Source: Metellina segmentata
Lineage: Eukaryota; Arthropoda; Arachnida; Araneae; Tetragnathidae
NCBI GenBank assembly: GCA_947359465.1
Contig: OX375872.1
Location: 85,385,819-85,449,818, forward strand
Reading direction: 5' to 3'
Length of the DNA: 64,000 nt
A model generated the notes under the pieces. The model did not search any database. It was not told the origin of the DNA and saw only the letters and a program-made list of their open reading frames with translations. The position numbers were made by a program, and so were the translations under genes. Of this stretch, positions 20,102 through 30,944 are shown one piece after another (within the stretch, counting starts at the first letter, position 1; every line of letters begins with the position of its first letter).

Positions 20102-20748
20102 AAAAGATTTGATTGCGTCTTTCATAGACCTGTCAAATCCACAGGTCATCGCTTCTAAACTGAAAAACATCTAACAATCACAAAATTTTCTAACTTAAAT
20201 AATTATCTCTTAAGTTGAAAATGGTCTTAAAATTAAAAATATTTCAACATAAATTCATACTAAGATTGGTTAGCTAGAGAAATATAAAAATACTTACACT
20301 TTTAATTTAGAATAGTAATGATAAAGTTAACTCTTACTCATCTGTTCCAACCTACATACTAAATATTTTACGAACGGTAGCATACCACACACATTTCCTC
20401 AAGAAATAAACAAAACTAAAAATATAAATTTCAGCAAAAGATAGTTAAAAAATATATAAATACGTACATTCACTAAACAAAAAACAAGATATTAATGTAA
20501 CCTTTACGATTGTTAGCGAGAAAACATCACATAAATGAACTTTTAAAATCTTAATCCATTCTAATTGTTTCCGCATACATGAAAGAGATATATATTAATC
20601 ATTAAAGTTAAAGTTTACCATATAAGGAATTAAACATAGTATTATTTTTAAAATGTAGATATATGTTAATAACGTATCGTCATACAAATATTAGAATTTC
20701 AGCATTTAAAGAAATTTCAAATTAAACAGTCATAATGTTCGTGATGGG
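20102..20748 (-). other. E3 3' region, AT-rich, no gene seen
   Basis: About 650 bases between the last integrase-like frame and the purine tract. In a Gmr1-like element RT would lie here, but no RT motif (no YxDD or PFGL) was found. Confidence 0.55.
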
Positions 20749-22605
20749 TCAAAAGTTATGATTCTTTGGAACGTTTTCTACCTCACCAAAATCAATGTCC
20801 ACATCATATATCAGTCCGACATTGTTGGTTGCACTCTTGAATTCTCGTATCTTGTTCGCATGAACATGTTTCGAACTGTTATCAGCCATTTGTACTATGT
20901 AACTATAAGTAGTGTGCTTTTTGATAATCTTTGATTTCTTTGCTATTTGATAATTTTTGCGGGTCCAGTCCATCTGGCATAGACTTTATTTTCACTATCT
21001 GGTTTCAGGACTATAACTCTGTCACAGTCCTTAAATTCTTTATGACGAGTCGTCCGGTTATGGTAGAATGCATAAGCTTATTGCTTGCCAACAGCTGTGA
21101 GTCCTGCGTATTCAATAGCTTTTTCCAACTTCATCTTCAAGTCATTCAGATAGTCTGTTACTGATAGCAGTTGTCCTAAAGAGATAGGGGTTTCATTAGT
21201 CCATGTCGTTTTCAATATGGACAAAGGGCCATTAGGACGTCGACCATAGAGCATCTGGAACGGGCTGACATCACTCGTAGCAATGGGAACTTCTCGGTAC
21301 GCCCATAGTAGATAGGGTAAATGCTTCTCCCAGTCTTGAGAAAACTCTCTGATGGTATGGTGTATCATTCCCTTCAAAACGGCATTAAATCTTTCCACAA
21401 GGTCATTCGAGCTTGGATGGTTAAGGGTAGTGAATCTTGGTGAATATACAATCCCCTTCATAACTTCTTGGGTCAAGGAGGCTGTAAAATTAGTTCCTTG
21501 GTCTAATGCAACGATTTGAGGAACGAGTAAAGATCTGCAACAACGCATCACATGTTGATTTGGCACTCAGAGCCTTTAATGGTACTGCTTCTGGCCACCT
21601 CGTGCATTGGTCAACGACACAAAGTACGTATTTGTAACCTCGGCAGCTTGGTCCCACGGGTCCAATTAAGTCAACATTGATTATCTGGAATGGCTCGTCT
21701 GGAAGCGTTACTGGCGTAATAGGAACTTCATCAAAGGGACGCTTCTTAGCTTGAAGTTGACAGGAAGTGCAAGTATTGCAATAATCATTAACATCTTTCT
21801 TGATCCCAGGCCAATAAAAGGAGTATTTCAACCGTTCAGCCGTCTTCTTGGTACGAAGGTGAGCTACCCATAAGCTTGAATGAGCAAACTCCAAAAGTTG
21901 TTTTCTTCTTTCATTGGGAACAAGTAATTGGTGAACACTGTCTGATAGAATTTTATCTTTATGGTATAAAAATTTTTCGATAACAAGGAATCTATTACTT
22001 CCGTTCTTAGCATCTTGCCAACATGAATGTAAAGATGGATAATTTAATTGTTGATTTCGGAACATTTCTGAATCCGAAACAGAGTTATTTCGTTTGATAT
22101 CATCTATAGAATTATCCTTAGACAGTAATGCATAACATTCAATTGTTTTCTTAACCGTTTCCTCGCACTTCCCATTAACACTGCTTTCATTATCATGGTT
22201 AAATATTTCGTAATAATCTTCAATTTCATAAAACGGCATTTGAATAAAACTATCATTAGTAGCATTTAAATTATTGCATTCAAATTTTAAACCTTGCTCA
22301 TCATCTCCATTTAACTCTTTAAAAGCACTCAATGACAAAAGAATATCATTGCATACTTTATCAACAAGAGCACATGTAATGTTAATAGGGGACTTAAATT
22401 TACCATCTTCAGAATACTTCGATAAAGTTAAATTAATGAGAGAAGCTTTTAAACTTTGTCCAAAAGCTGACGTGAGAATTACTGATCCTTGAGGAGTTCT
22501 ATAAATTTTGGGCACGATATCAATCTTAACAACAGTTAATTGTGCACCCGTATCTGCTACAGCATTAATTAAATTACCCTCACAAGTAAGCCTTTACAAT
22601 CGGCA
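20749..22605 (-). pseudogene. pol: E3 protease-integrase polyprotein, frameshifted
   Basis: Near 22,550 the frame reads VADTGAQLTVVK, an aspartic protease active site. Protease-like sequence continues to NITCALVDKVCNDILL. The zinc finger follows without an intervening RT: FAH, then VAH, then CNTCTSC. The integrase core keeps the first D in IINVDLIGP, the second D in VALDQGTNF and the glutamate in LVERFN. A frameshift lies between the first two, near 21,500-21,560. The C-terminal part ends with VHANKIREF in a further frame at 20,973-20,749. The catalytic triad is therefore intact but split over at least three frames. Protease directly joined to integrase fits a Gmr1-like gene order or a deletion. 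Confidence 0.8.
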
Positions 22606-23860
22606 AGTCATCGCATAATTTGTTTCGGTTTTTCTTTTCTTTGTTTACGTTCGAAAAACATTTGGAAGAAATTTTTGCGGTTAAGGCGTTGGATTCATTT
22701 TGATTTTCGCCTTTATTAAACCTCTTCGTGTCTTCATGCAAAAGCTCATTATGAAATTTTGAATTACATTTGGTGCAGTGTAATCTCGAGGTACAGTTCC
22801 TGGTAAAGCAATTCTTTTCAAAACAAAGAAAGCAGCGATTCGCATCTTTTAAACTATTTTTTCTTTCTTCGGGAGTCATCAAACATTTTTCTATAACATG
22901 AGTTTCGCTTCCGCAGAATAGACAGAATGAAAGCGCTTGAATTTTGTTAATTTTATGCGTTCGTTCCGTGTGGCGTCGACCTTGAAAGGACTGTAAGAAA
23001 GGAAATGGTTTATTTTTTTCATCGTGAGTATTGAAATGCTTGTTCGGCGAATTATAAGATTTATTATGGTAGTTTTTATCATACGAAATTTTTTTTAACA
23101 GTTCTCTGCTTTGCAGTTCTAATTTCAGAAAACTCATTATTTGTGAACACTAAAGTCTTTGCTGTTTGCTTTTTGTCGTGCAAAATCAAGTGCTAAATCA
23201 CGGGGGATATTTTTTAGTAATAGAGGGTGAAATAAATTTCCGTATGATTCCGGTTTAATTCCTAATGAATTCAGTGACCTGATTTGTACGTTACAAGTAT
23301 CATATAATTTCTTCAATGAATAAATGTCACTCGAACTTCGGACGGGTTGTAAATTTAAAAGTTTATGCATATACGAGCTAATGAGAATATATTTTCGACC
23401 AAATCGTTCTTTGAGAATTTGAATCGCTAAGTCATAATTCTCGGGGGATGATGAAAATCCTTCAACTGTTTTTAAAACTGCGCCTCTCAATAGACTTAGC
23501 AGACTTAAACTTATTAATTTTGGATAGTTTGTTATTTTGATTAATGGCATTATCGAAAGAATTAAAGAATGTTTGCCTTTCTTAAGGATTCCCGTAAAAT
23601 TTATCGATCCTAATTTTTGGTAGCTTAACATTAAAATAAAATATTTGGTTAAAAACTTCAGAAACAATAGACATATTACTAGCATCATTAGAAGAACCAT
23701 CAGAAACAGTATTGTTTGCATTTCGCCTTTCTTTTAATAGTTTGCAACCTCTGTAATTCCATTTTGCAATTTTTTCCTCATAATCGAGAGTACTTCCGAT
23801 TTCAGTTTCAATGTCTTTAACGTCAGTTAAAGCTTTAACTTTTATATCTAAAGCTTTCAA
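22580..23860 (-). pseudogene. gag: E3 Gag with BEL/Pao-like zinc region, frameshifted
   Basis: Three overlapping frames (23,860-23,582, 23,721-23,137 and 23,137-22,580) together read as one Gag. VKLPKIRIDKFYGNP starts the capsid-like part. AIQILKERFGRKYILISSYMH and IKPESYGNLFHPLLLKNIP follow. The end has three Cys/His clusters, CLFCGSETHVIEKC, CFLCFEKNCFTRNC and CTKCNSKFHNELLH. That arrangement, and the KIDKFYGNP-type start, resemble BEL/Pao Gag more than the single CCHC of most Ty3/gypsy Gags. This comparison is from family knowledge. Upstream, 23,861-24,120 carries decayed N-terminal coding. Confidence 0.7.
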
Positions 23861-24120
23861 TGCAGCTGATTTTACTTTAAGATTTTCTAATTGTTCTTAT
23901 AGATCTTCACTATTACTAGAACCAATTAACGATTCAATTGAACCAATGACTTCGTTATGGCTGAACGTACAACTTTTCTTTCTTTCTTTAGTTTCGTTAG
24001 TTCTGTTTCAGCCATTTCTGTTAAGAGTCTTAACTTCTTCTTAGACAGAATAAAATGCGTAAACTTCCTGCTACCTTTTCTGCTGAATCGTCAGACGTAA
24101 CGTGTAATCCAATAAAATAG

Positions 24121-24138
24121 CCCGCGTTTCTGACACCA
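24121..24138 (-). promoter_or_regulatory. E3 primer-binding site
   Basis: Minus strand TGGTGTCAGAAACGCGGG starts one base inside the 5' LTR. TGGTGTCAGAA matches primer sites complementary to tRNAs ending TTCTGACACCA (leucine type, from memory). Confidence 0.7.
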
Positions 24139-24139
24139 C

Positions 24140-24451
24140 TGTGAACATCTTCTTACTTCGTAATAACAGATTTGGGTTCTTTCGTGACGTAATGGAAATT
24201 TTGTAAATGACACATGCTATTTTGAGATGAATTACACCTTTATTTAATGACGACACACACACAGAAAATCTATGTACAGCTGGATGGACTTAAAATGATT
24301 GGAACAATCATTTACACACTCAACTATTTTAGTCGAATAGACGACACTCAACGTTTTTTTTTGTCGACCATTGTTCCTCGTATCTCTTATGTGTCTCAGG
24401 GAAGCGTTTCGCTCTAGTTCGGCTTAAAGTGCGCAAGCGCGGATCATGACA
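24140..24451 (-). repeat. E3 5' LTR
   Basis: 312 bp, paired with 19,783-20,091 and followed by ATCTG. Confidence 0.92.
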
Positions 24452-24456
24452 ATCTG

Positions 24457-25320
24457 CATCTTCAATTTCTGAAAAAGCCTCAACACAGTTTTTGGTCAAT
24501 TCCATTTCCCATGGCAGTTCCATGCAACCATTTCTCTCAGAACCTTTAAGTATAGCCTTTTTATCGTTCCGTATCTTCTTCTTCTGTGATTCCTCTAGGT
24601 CACAGCTAGTTCTTGACAATATTTCATCCTGTTCATCAACGAAAATATGTGCTCGGTCATTAGATTTCCTCCATCATCTCCTTGGTTCAACCACTGTTTG
24701 AACAACAGCGTCAAAGGAGTTCGTAAGTTCTTACTATAAACCAACTCAGAAGATGTGAACCCAGTACTTTCGTGGGTCACTGTTCTCAAGGCGAATAGGG
24801 CAGGATAGAGTGTTTGCTCCCATTCTAATCTAGCTTCAAGACATAGGACTCGTAAAATTCGTTTGACGGTCCTGTGAAACAGTTCAACTCGATTACTTTG
24901 AGGGCCTAACTTTTAATCACCATTATTCTAAATCTCTCTACGAAGGTTGTAGTTAGCTCGCCCTTGAGTGAAGTTTCCTGATTATGTTGCAATTCCTTCG
25001 TAAATCTCATCCGACTAAAATTCTGCATGACTGATTCCACTACAGAAGTTGAAGTGATATTCACTACGGGAACAGCATCATGATATTTGGAAGATAGACA
25101 CATAGCAGTTATCCGATACCTTTTCTCACTTGGAGTAACAGGAAGTGGTCCGCATGCATCAACGTTGATCTTTGAAACAATTTCTTGAACAACAGGAATC
25201 AACTTCATCGGAGCCTTCTTTTTGTCATTCGGTTTTCCAATTCTCTGGCATTTAACACAACTTCGTACAAAGTTTTCCACTTCCCTGAAGCAATTAGGCT
25301 AAAAGAAATGCATTGCTAGA
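24457..25320 (-). pseudogene. E2 integrase, broken
   Basis: The reading begins near 25,310 with HFF then a stop where the family has FYWPN (a TGG to TAG change). It continues EVENFVRSCVKCQRIGKPND, with the two zinc-finger cysteines. The first catalytic D is kept in KINVDACGPLPV. The second is lost: the expected D-x-G-T block reads LQHNQETSLKG. A frameshift near 24,910 is followed by NRVELFHRTVKRILR, which keeps the glutamate, and LRTVTHESTGFTSSELV. A last frame reads KNCVEAFSEIEDAD into the E3 insertion. It cannot be active. Confidence 0.8.
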
Positions 25321-25351
25321 ATGTCCTTTGTTTTGTACCTTCATGGCACAA

Positions 25352-26149
25352 CTACATCAGCTTTCCACGATGAGTTGGAATCATTAGCAAAATGTTTTCT
25401 TTTCCCAATTTATCAATTTTCCTTTTCACCAGAAAACCATTTGAGATTGTTTTGTATTCACCCGTAGTCTTGTCAGTATTTTGACTCAGTACTTTCTCCA
25501 TCAGAAGTTTTAAATTTTCGCATTCTTTTTGCTTTTCAACGAACGTTTCGGAATCAATTTTCAGAAGTTCCATCTCATTTGGCGGGAAAGAAAACAAATC
25601 GTCGTCGTCAATATCTATCTCAGCTTCAAACTCTGGAACTGAAATTACTTCTTCCTTTCTTTCCTCCTCTTTAATTTTTTTTTCTAACCCTTTCTCCTTC
25701 TGCATTTCAAATTCCCGTAATTTGGTTTCATACTGGTAGTTTCTCTTTTCTGCCTCTTCTCGAGCAGTTTTCCGTCTCTCTCCAGCTACTTCCCACTCCT
25801 CTCGAGCTTCTTCCCAAGCTACTTTCACTTCTCCAAACTTCCCTTCGGCTTTTGTCCGAGCCCATCTCAGACATCTAAATTCCCACTCCCTTTCCTAAAT
25901 ATATGCAATACTCCTTTCCCCATCTAAATTCCACTCATCTTCTCTCAACCTTCGTCCAGCTTCCTCCCACTCTTTTCTTTCATTAATAAGAGATATCGTT
26001 AAATCTTCCACACGTTTTGCATCGTATAATTTAGAATCCTCTATTATTTTTTTCAATTGAAAAATTTTAGCATCTGGAGGAACCTTTTCTGCTAATTCAA
26101 TTGTCAAAAATGTCATTTTCTCCTTTCTAGCTCTCCAAAGAAAGGCCAT
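25352..26149 (-). pseudogene. E2 gag-like coiled-coil ORF fused to pre-integrase sequence
   Basis: One frame of about 266 codons starting MAFLWRARKEKMTFLTIELA, with a single in-frame TAG near 25,895. Glu/Lys/Arg-rich heptad sequence (EEAREEWEVAGERRKTAREE) indicates a long coiled coil. The end, FVEKQKECENLKLLMEK and GFLVKRKIDKLGKENILLMIPTH, looks like the linker that precedes the integrase zinc finger in this family. No protease or RT sequence lies between the coiled coil and this linker, so an internal deletion probably joined the two. Confidence 0.65.
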
Positions 26150-27251
26150 AGTGATCCCAGTGTAAACACAATAAAATAATTCCTATGTCATACAGTTATT
26201 TAACAACTCTTTAAGATACACAATTCTAATATAACCTAGAATCCACACTCTTAAAGCACTCAAAATAGAATACACAAAACACTGAAAATCAATTATTAAA
26301 ATAATACTATGATTAACTCAGATAAAACAAATAAATTCTACTTTCGATTTAAATCAGAATAAGGAACCAAATGTATTTCATTAATTTTCACAGTAATTTG
26401 TTATACATTCTTTTAAAGGAAATAATTAAATTCCATACTTGCTCAAACAAATTACCAAATGATAATAACTCATTTAAATGATAATTAAACATAAAACTCG
26501 ATAATATCGTATTTTAAAAGCACTTTCGTATTCATATGTAACGACAACTGTTCAGTGCAATATCCCTACACACTAAAGCAAAACTAGGATTTTTCCAAAA
26601 TGATCGACAAAAATATCACACTAAATAAATCAAAATTGATTTCACCAATGATAACAATTTAAAAAAGCTTATTATTGTAATAGAAACATAAACCTTAAGT
26701 ACAATACACACAACTTGTTATCAAAATATCCTTCCAGTATGATCATTACACAATGATATATCAATTTTTCTAAAATAACAATATGGCATAAAACAACCAC
26801 ACACAAAAATACAAACTGATGTTCTATATACGTCAGTATGATTTAAATGCTAGTTAGGATTGACTTAAAACAAACCAAAATGTGAAATAAGATGCTTCAA
26901 AACACACTCAAGTGTGGCGACTTATACAATGAAAATGGAAACGGGACGTTTCAAAATTAAACAAGTCAGGTTGACTTCAAACTAAAACTTGAAACAGGAT
27001 GTTTAAAAACACAGAAAAATCCATAACAAATGCATTTTCTGTGTGCACCGATTCATACGATTACAATGAAATTCTGGTAAGTTTGCACTTATCCTTTTAA
27101 AACAGCCACTCATCAGACGCGTTGACGTTCGTCAATCGCAGGTTCCACACGAATATTACAGAAGACGCTGGAGGTCTAATCTCCTTCAACTTTAGCTAAA
27201 AAAAATAACGCGGATTTCGCATCCCATAAGCTGCCACCACTCAGGCAGGTC
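26150..27251 (-). other. E2 5' untranslated region
   Basis: About 1.1 kb, very AT-rich, no ORF of note. A possible primer site, TGGTGGCAGCTTATGGGATG on the minus strand, starts roughly 15 bases from the LTR end. Confidence 0.5.
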
Positions 27252-27568
27252 TGTACCGTATCGACGAAAAAGTAAAACCACTTCTAGGTTAAAATAGTTA
27301 TATTGAGTATTAATATTTACAGAATTTGTACAGTTACAGTTTTAAAATTAAGGACTATATCCATCCCCGATGCAATACAGCAGCCTTAAGCTAAAAGTTC
27401 CCACAGTCATCTGCGGCTAGAATAAGCTTCTGTCTCCAAAAGCATTTCTCCCTAGACCACCTCCTCCAGTCGTCATTTCCGCAGTCAAACCAGGGGGTGG
27501 ACGGGTAGAATGCCTCCCGTTGTGAACTCCCACGATTCTGGATAAGTGGATGCTCTCAAGATAGTACA
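27252..27568 (-). repeat. E2 5' LTR
   Basis: About 317 bp, paired with 18,676-18,997 and followed by CCAG. Confidence 0.88.
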
Positions 27569-28159
27569 CCAGCATTTGCTACTGAAACTATTCAATCAGA
27601 AATTATTTGTTCTTCATTAGCACTCAGTGTTAAAAGCGGCCCTTTTTTCGGTATATTGACGATTTCTATTAACTTTATACATTAAGGTTATTCGTGATTC
27701 AGCAGTCGTTATTGAGACACCAGACACCATGATTGACGTCCCTAATAGAATTCAACATATTTTCTTCAGTATATTTCTAGATTTTTAATGACTTAGGACT
27801 CATGGTGCTTATCTAAAAGCAAACAAATAAATGAATGATTATTATACCTTTAATAGTCTACAAAAAACTTTAAGTGAATTCTATAAACAGAACAGTAGAA
27901 AGAGAAAACACGAAGGACAGAAATGAATAATTTTTATCCATGAACCAGTATTAGACAGGCTGATGCATCAGAAATAGACACGCATGTCTATTACTAGTTT
28001 CTTTGATAAGAATTAAATAAAACTTCCTCTGATATTATTCTTGATTAATTATTAAACCATAAAAGGCATGGATTAAAGAGAAATGAAAATAATAACATGA
28101 TTCAGTATTAGACATATCTGGGGTTTATTCTAGACCCTGAGTGTTCTAGTAATAGACAT

Positions 28160-29526
28160 ATTGAACACATTGTTTCGAAGAATGGAACACGTCTTAACAT
28201 TCTTAAATATATCACTGGTAGTGACTGGGGAGCTGATGCAGTTACCTTTCGAACTACATATATGGCGTTCATTTAGCCTATTGTAGAGTATGGATTTCCA
28301 ATTTACTGTTGTGCTTCTCCCACTAACCTGAAGAAGTTAGAACAAGTTCAACTAAGTGCTGCCCGTATTATCACGGGGTTGAGGCACAGCTGTCCTTCTC
28401 AATTTGTCTTTTGTGAAGCTGACTTGCAGTCTTTCCAGACTAGAAGACAAACTGGTCTTGTAAAGTACTATAATAAAACTATCTAGTTATGGCTTCTGCA
28501 TTAAAATCATGTATCTTAATACTTTAGAAATCACCAAAGATTAAAGAAAAACAGCCCTTTCAGTCAAGTCGTCTCCCAACACCTACCTAACTGCGATGTC
28601 GAGCGTCACTCACTGCAATGTTGTTTGAATCCTGCAGAGGGACTTTCTAATGTCCACTTCCACTTTAACTTAAACTCTCAAGTCAACAAGAAAGTCTTTG
28701 TCTCTGAGCACCTCAGGTAACTGATCTTTGAAAACTTAAGTCACATACCTAATAATGGTATTAAGATCTATACTGACGGCAGTAAAATAGACGACCTTGC
28801 AGGTAGTGGCATTTTTATTGAGACTCCTCGAAGCAATTTGACTCTTTGTCGTCGTAATCCTAATATCTGTTCGGTCTCCAGAAGCGAATTGATTACAATA
28901 GACCTAAGACTCGAGGCTGTTCTCTCTGAGAAGGATTATGGAGACATGGATTTTATTTGATAACCGCAGCTCTCTCCACCACCTTAAAAACTGGATGCTT
29001 GTAGGCAACAAGACCAGTATATATCCTGCTTAAGCTAAAAATGATCTCCATAAATCATTTACAGTGGATCCCTTCTTATGTGGACATTCAAGATAATGAA
29101 TTGGCTGATAAACTTGCTAAAGAGGGTTGCAGTCACTTCATACCCTCCTCTACCGCTTTGACTTTTCTGGAATTATAATCTTGGGGAAAATCAAAACTTT
29201 GGTGGAGTGAAGAGAGCCCCACCCATCATTGGTATATATGGTAAAATGCCGGGATTGACCCTAGACCTCCTGTGTGATAGTGGCTCCCGGACTGTTCTTT
29301 CTAGACTTAATAGAGGTCACATCAAGTGCCTCTCATACATGGAGAGCATGAAGGTCTTCGCCACCTGCACCAAGTGCCTCAGCCATCAGGCTTCTGCAGA
29401 GCATCTAATGGATTGCATGGGCTTCTCCAGGGAGGACATCTATCACGATCCACTTCTTGCGAGTTAACGGTCTTATGGATATTGTCTGACTTCGTCAGAC
29501 ACAGGAGGATTATCAACAACAACAAA
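28160..29526 (+). pseudogene. Non-LTR retrotransposon, 5'-truncated: RT tail, RNase H, Cys/His tail
   Basis: The reading starts in the end of the RT region: RLNILKYITGSDWGADAVTF, then a stop at YMAFI, then PIVEYGFPIYCCAS and LEQVQLSAARIITGLRH. RNase H follows: IYTDGSKIDDLAGSGIFIETP carries the first aspartate, RSELITI the glutamate, and LQWIPSYVDIQDNELADKLAKEG the last conserved block. The C-terminal tail at 29,207-29,467 has CTKC...HQASAEHLMDC. Several frameshifts are present. The 3' end is AACAACAACAAAA. It is flanked by AGTAATAGACAT (28,148-28,159) and AGTATTAGACAT (29,527-29,538), a likely 12-bp target duplication with one change. An RNase H after RT is typical of I-like and related clades. 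Confidence 0.8.
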
Positions 29527-29941
29527 AGTATTAGACATTGGTGTCTATTGCTAATTTTATAGCTGAAATGTGGTTCCAGTAATAGACTCCCATGTTTCGA
29601 GGACAACAGGTTGTTTGATACTTATTTAAACACAAGAAACAAATTCTACACTTTTTATCTAAGAAATGACAAAGTGCTGTTTAATGAATTGAAATTATTC
29701 CAAATTATGAATAAAATTTCGAACTTACCTCCTAAAGAAAAGTGATAAGGAAATCTCACTTAGACAGACACCAAGCTTAGCCCGATTAGGAAATCAACTG
29801 TCAAGCGACCATTATGACATGATGTCACCTGTAGTTATTCAGAGTGTGCTAATTGCAAAATTACTTGTATTTTCACTCTCTTAAAAACGCATGAAGCTTA
29901 TTATTTGTTTATGAATTGAAAAGTGTCTCTATTACCGGTAC

Positions 29942-30944
29942 ACCTACCTATTTATTCTGTTATAAACATATACATACGTATTGGAAATTTTTAAAATTAG
30001 TTTTGTAGATTGTAATTTTTGTCGCTTGTTTAGATGATGGTTGTATGACCCTAAAATAACGAATGGAAGCTCTCTGGGTTGGCTAAATTGACCGTTGATT
30101 TTGTAGATAACATTGGATTATTTTTATTCGTTGCTCTCTCTCTCTGTCGTGAATTTCTCCATAACTATTTTTTTCTAAGGATTATATACAAATAATCTGT
30201 AAAATGTTTTGAAAAATGAATAGCAGAAACGTTTTTGTATTTTAAAATGGTCTATTGACTTTTAGGCTACTCTGTATTCTACAAAATTTGGAAAAAAGCC
30301 ATGTTTATTAAAAATAGTAAATTGAAATGCGCACTTTTCGTCGAAATGTCGAAGATGTTCAAGCAAAATCCTGATTGTTCATAATATAGAACCGCTAAAT
30401 CACGGGTAATAAAGTACAGAGCACAGATTACTATATTCATACATCTTAAAAAGTAAATAATAATTTTTTTAATGTGACTATGATTTTAAAGAGACTTGGT
30501 TTCCTAAACGTAATTTCCACCTTGATAATCTTGAAAAAGTAACTGAGCACATATTATTTGTATATTGAGCACATATTATTTGTATATATATTGATTCCTC
30601 ACACACAATTTCACTAGTAGTAAATACCTTACTGTTCCTTGAGGCTCTAAGCACTGCGCAATAAGTGGTCTCTTACTGTCGTTTTATTACTTTTGTACGA
30701 AGCAACAACCCACTTACTGAACACCGCTTAGAGCGATGACAAAAAATAGAAAAGAATCCGATTTATGAAGAGAAGTTAAATGAAAATTCTTTTAAGATCA
30801 GGTTTGAAAATGTTTCAATGGACCGATAGATTAAATTAGTTTAGATCCAAACAAACTAAAATGAAATACTGTTTAATGTACTCAAATCATTTTTTAACAT
30901 TTAAAAGCATGAACAAAATGGATTGTGTGGTTGAATTAGTCATA
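29942..30944. other. No gene seen; one short tandem duplication
   Basis: AT-rich. TGAGCACATATTATTTGTATAT occurs twice in tandem at about 30,544-30,590. Otherwise no recognisable feature. Confidence 0.6.

Larger units (their letters stand above)
19783..24451 (-). mobile_element. E3: LTR retrotransposon lacking RT, nested in E2
   Basis: LTRs at 19,783-20,091 and 24,140-24,451 (minus strand TGTCATGATCC...TGTTCACA) are flanked by a perfect ATCTG duplication (19,778-19,782 and 24,452-24,456). The polypurine tract and primer-binding site sit directly against the LTRs. Total 4,669 bp. It encodes a gag with three Cys/His clusters, then a DTGA protease and an integrase, all frameshifted. No reverse transcriptase or RNase H is present. 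LTR divergence is about 9% by eye, lower than E2, which agrees with the nesting order. Confidence 0.93.
18676..27568 (-). mobile_element. E2: decayed LTR retrotransposon, host of the nested E3
   Basis: LTRs at 18,676-18,997 and 27,252-27,568 are direct repeats beginning TGTACC and ending GTACA. They are flanked by a CCAG duplication (18,672-18,675 and 27,569-27,572). A purine tract, GGAGAGGAGGAG on the minus strand, lies just inside the 3' LTR. Without E3 the element is about 4.2 kb. It keeps a gag-like coiled-coil ORF and a broken integrase, but no protease or reverse transcriptase. The LTRs differ at roughly 12% of positions by eye, so the insertion is old. Confidence 0.88.
17394..29941. 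mobile_element. Putative old DNA transposon, split by nested insertions
   Basis: The left end GTACCGGTAATAGACAC (17,394-17,410) and the right end at 29,923-29,941, whose reverse complement is GTACCGGTAATAGAGACAC, are inverted. Motifs AGTAWTAGACA or their complements recur at 17,589, 17,618, 17,636, 27,945, 27,971, 27,985, 28,103, 28,146, 29,527, 29,542 and 29,576. Removing E2 (with E3) and the non-LTR element leaves about 2.3 kb. No transposase remnant or target duplication was recognised. That the two ends belong to one copy is an inference. Confidence 0.4.

Noticed and set aside
29207..29467. An independent zinc-finger gene
   Set aside because: It is the C-terminal tail of the non-LTR element, in order after its RNase H and flanked by the same target duplication.
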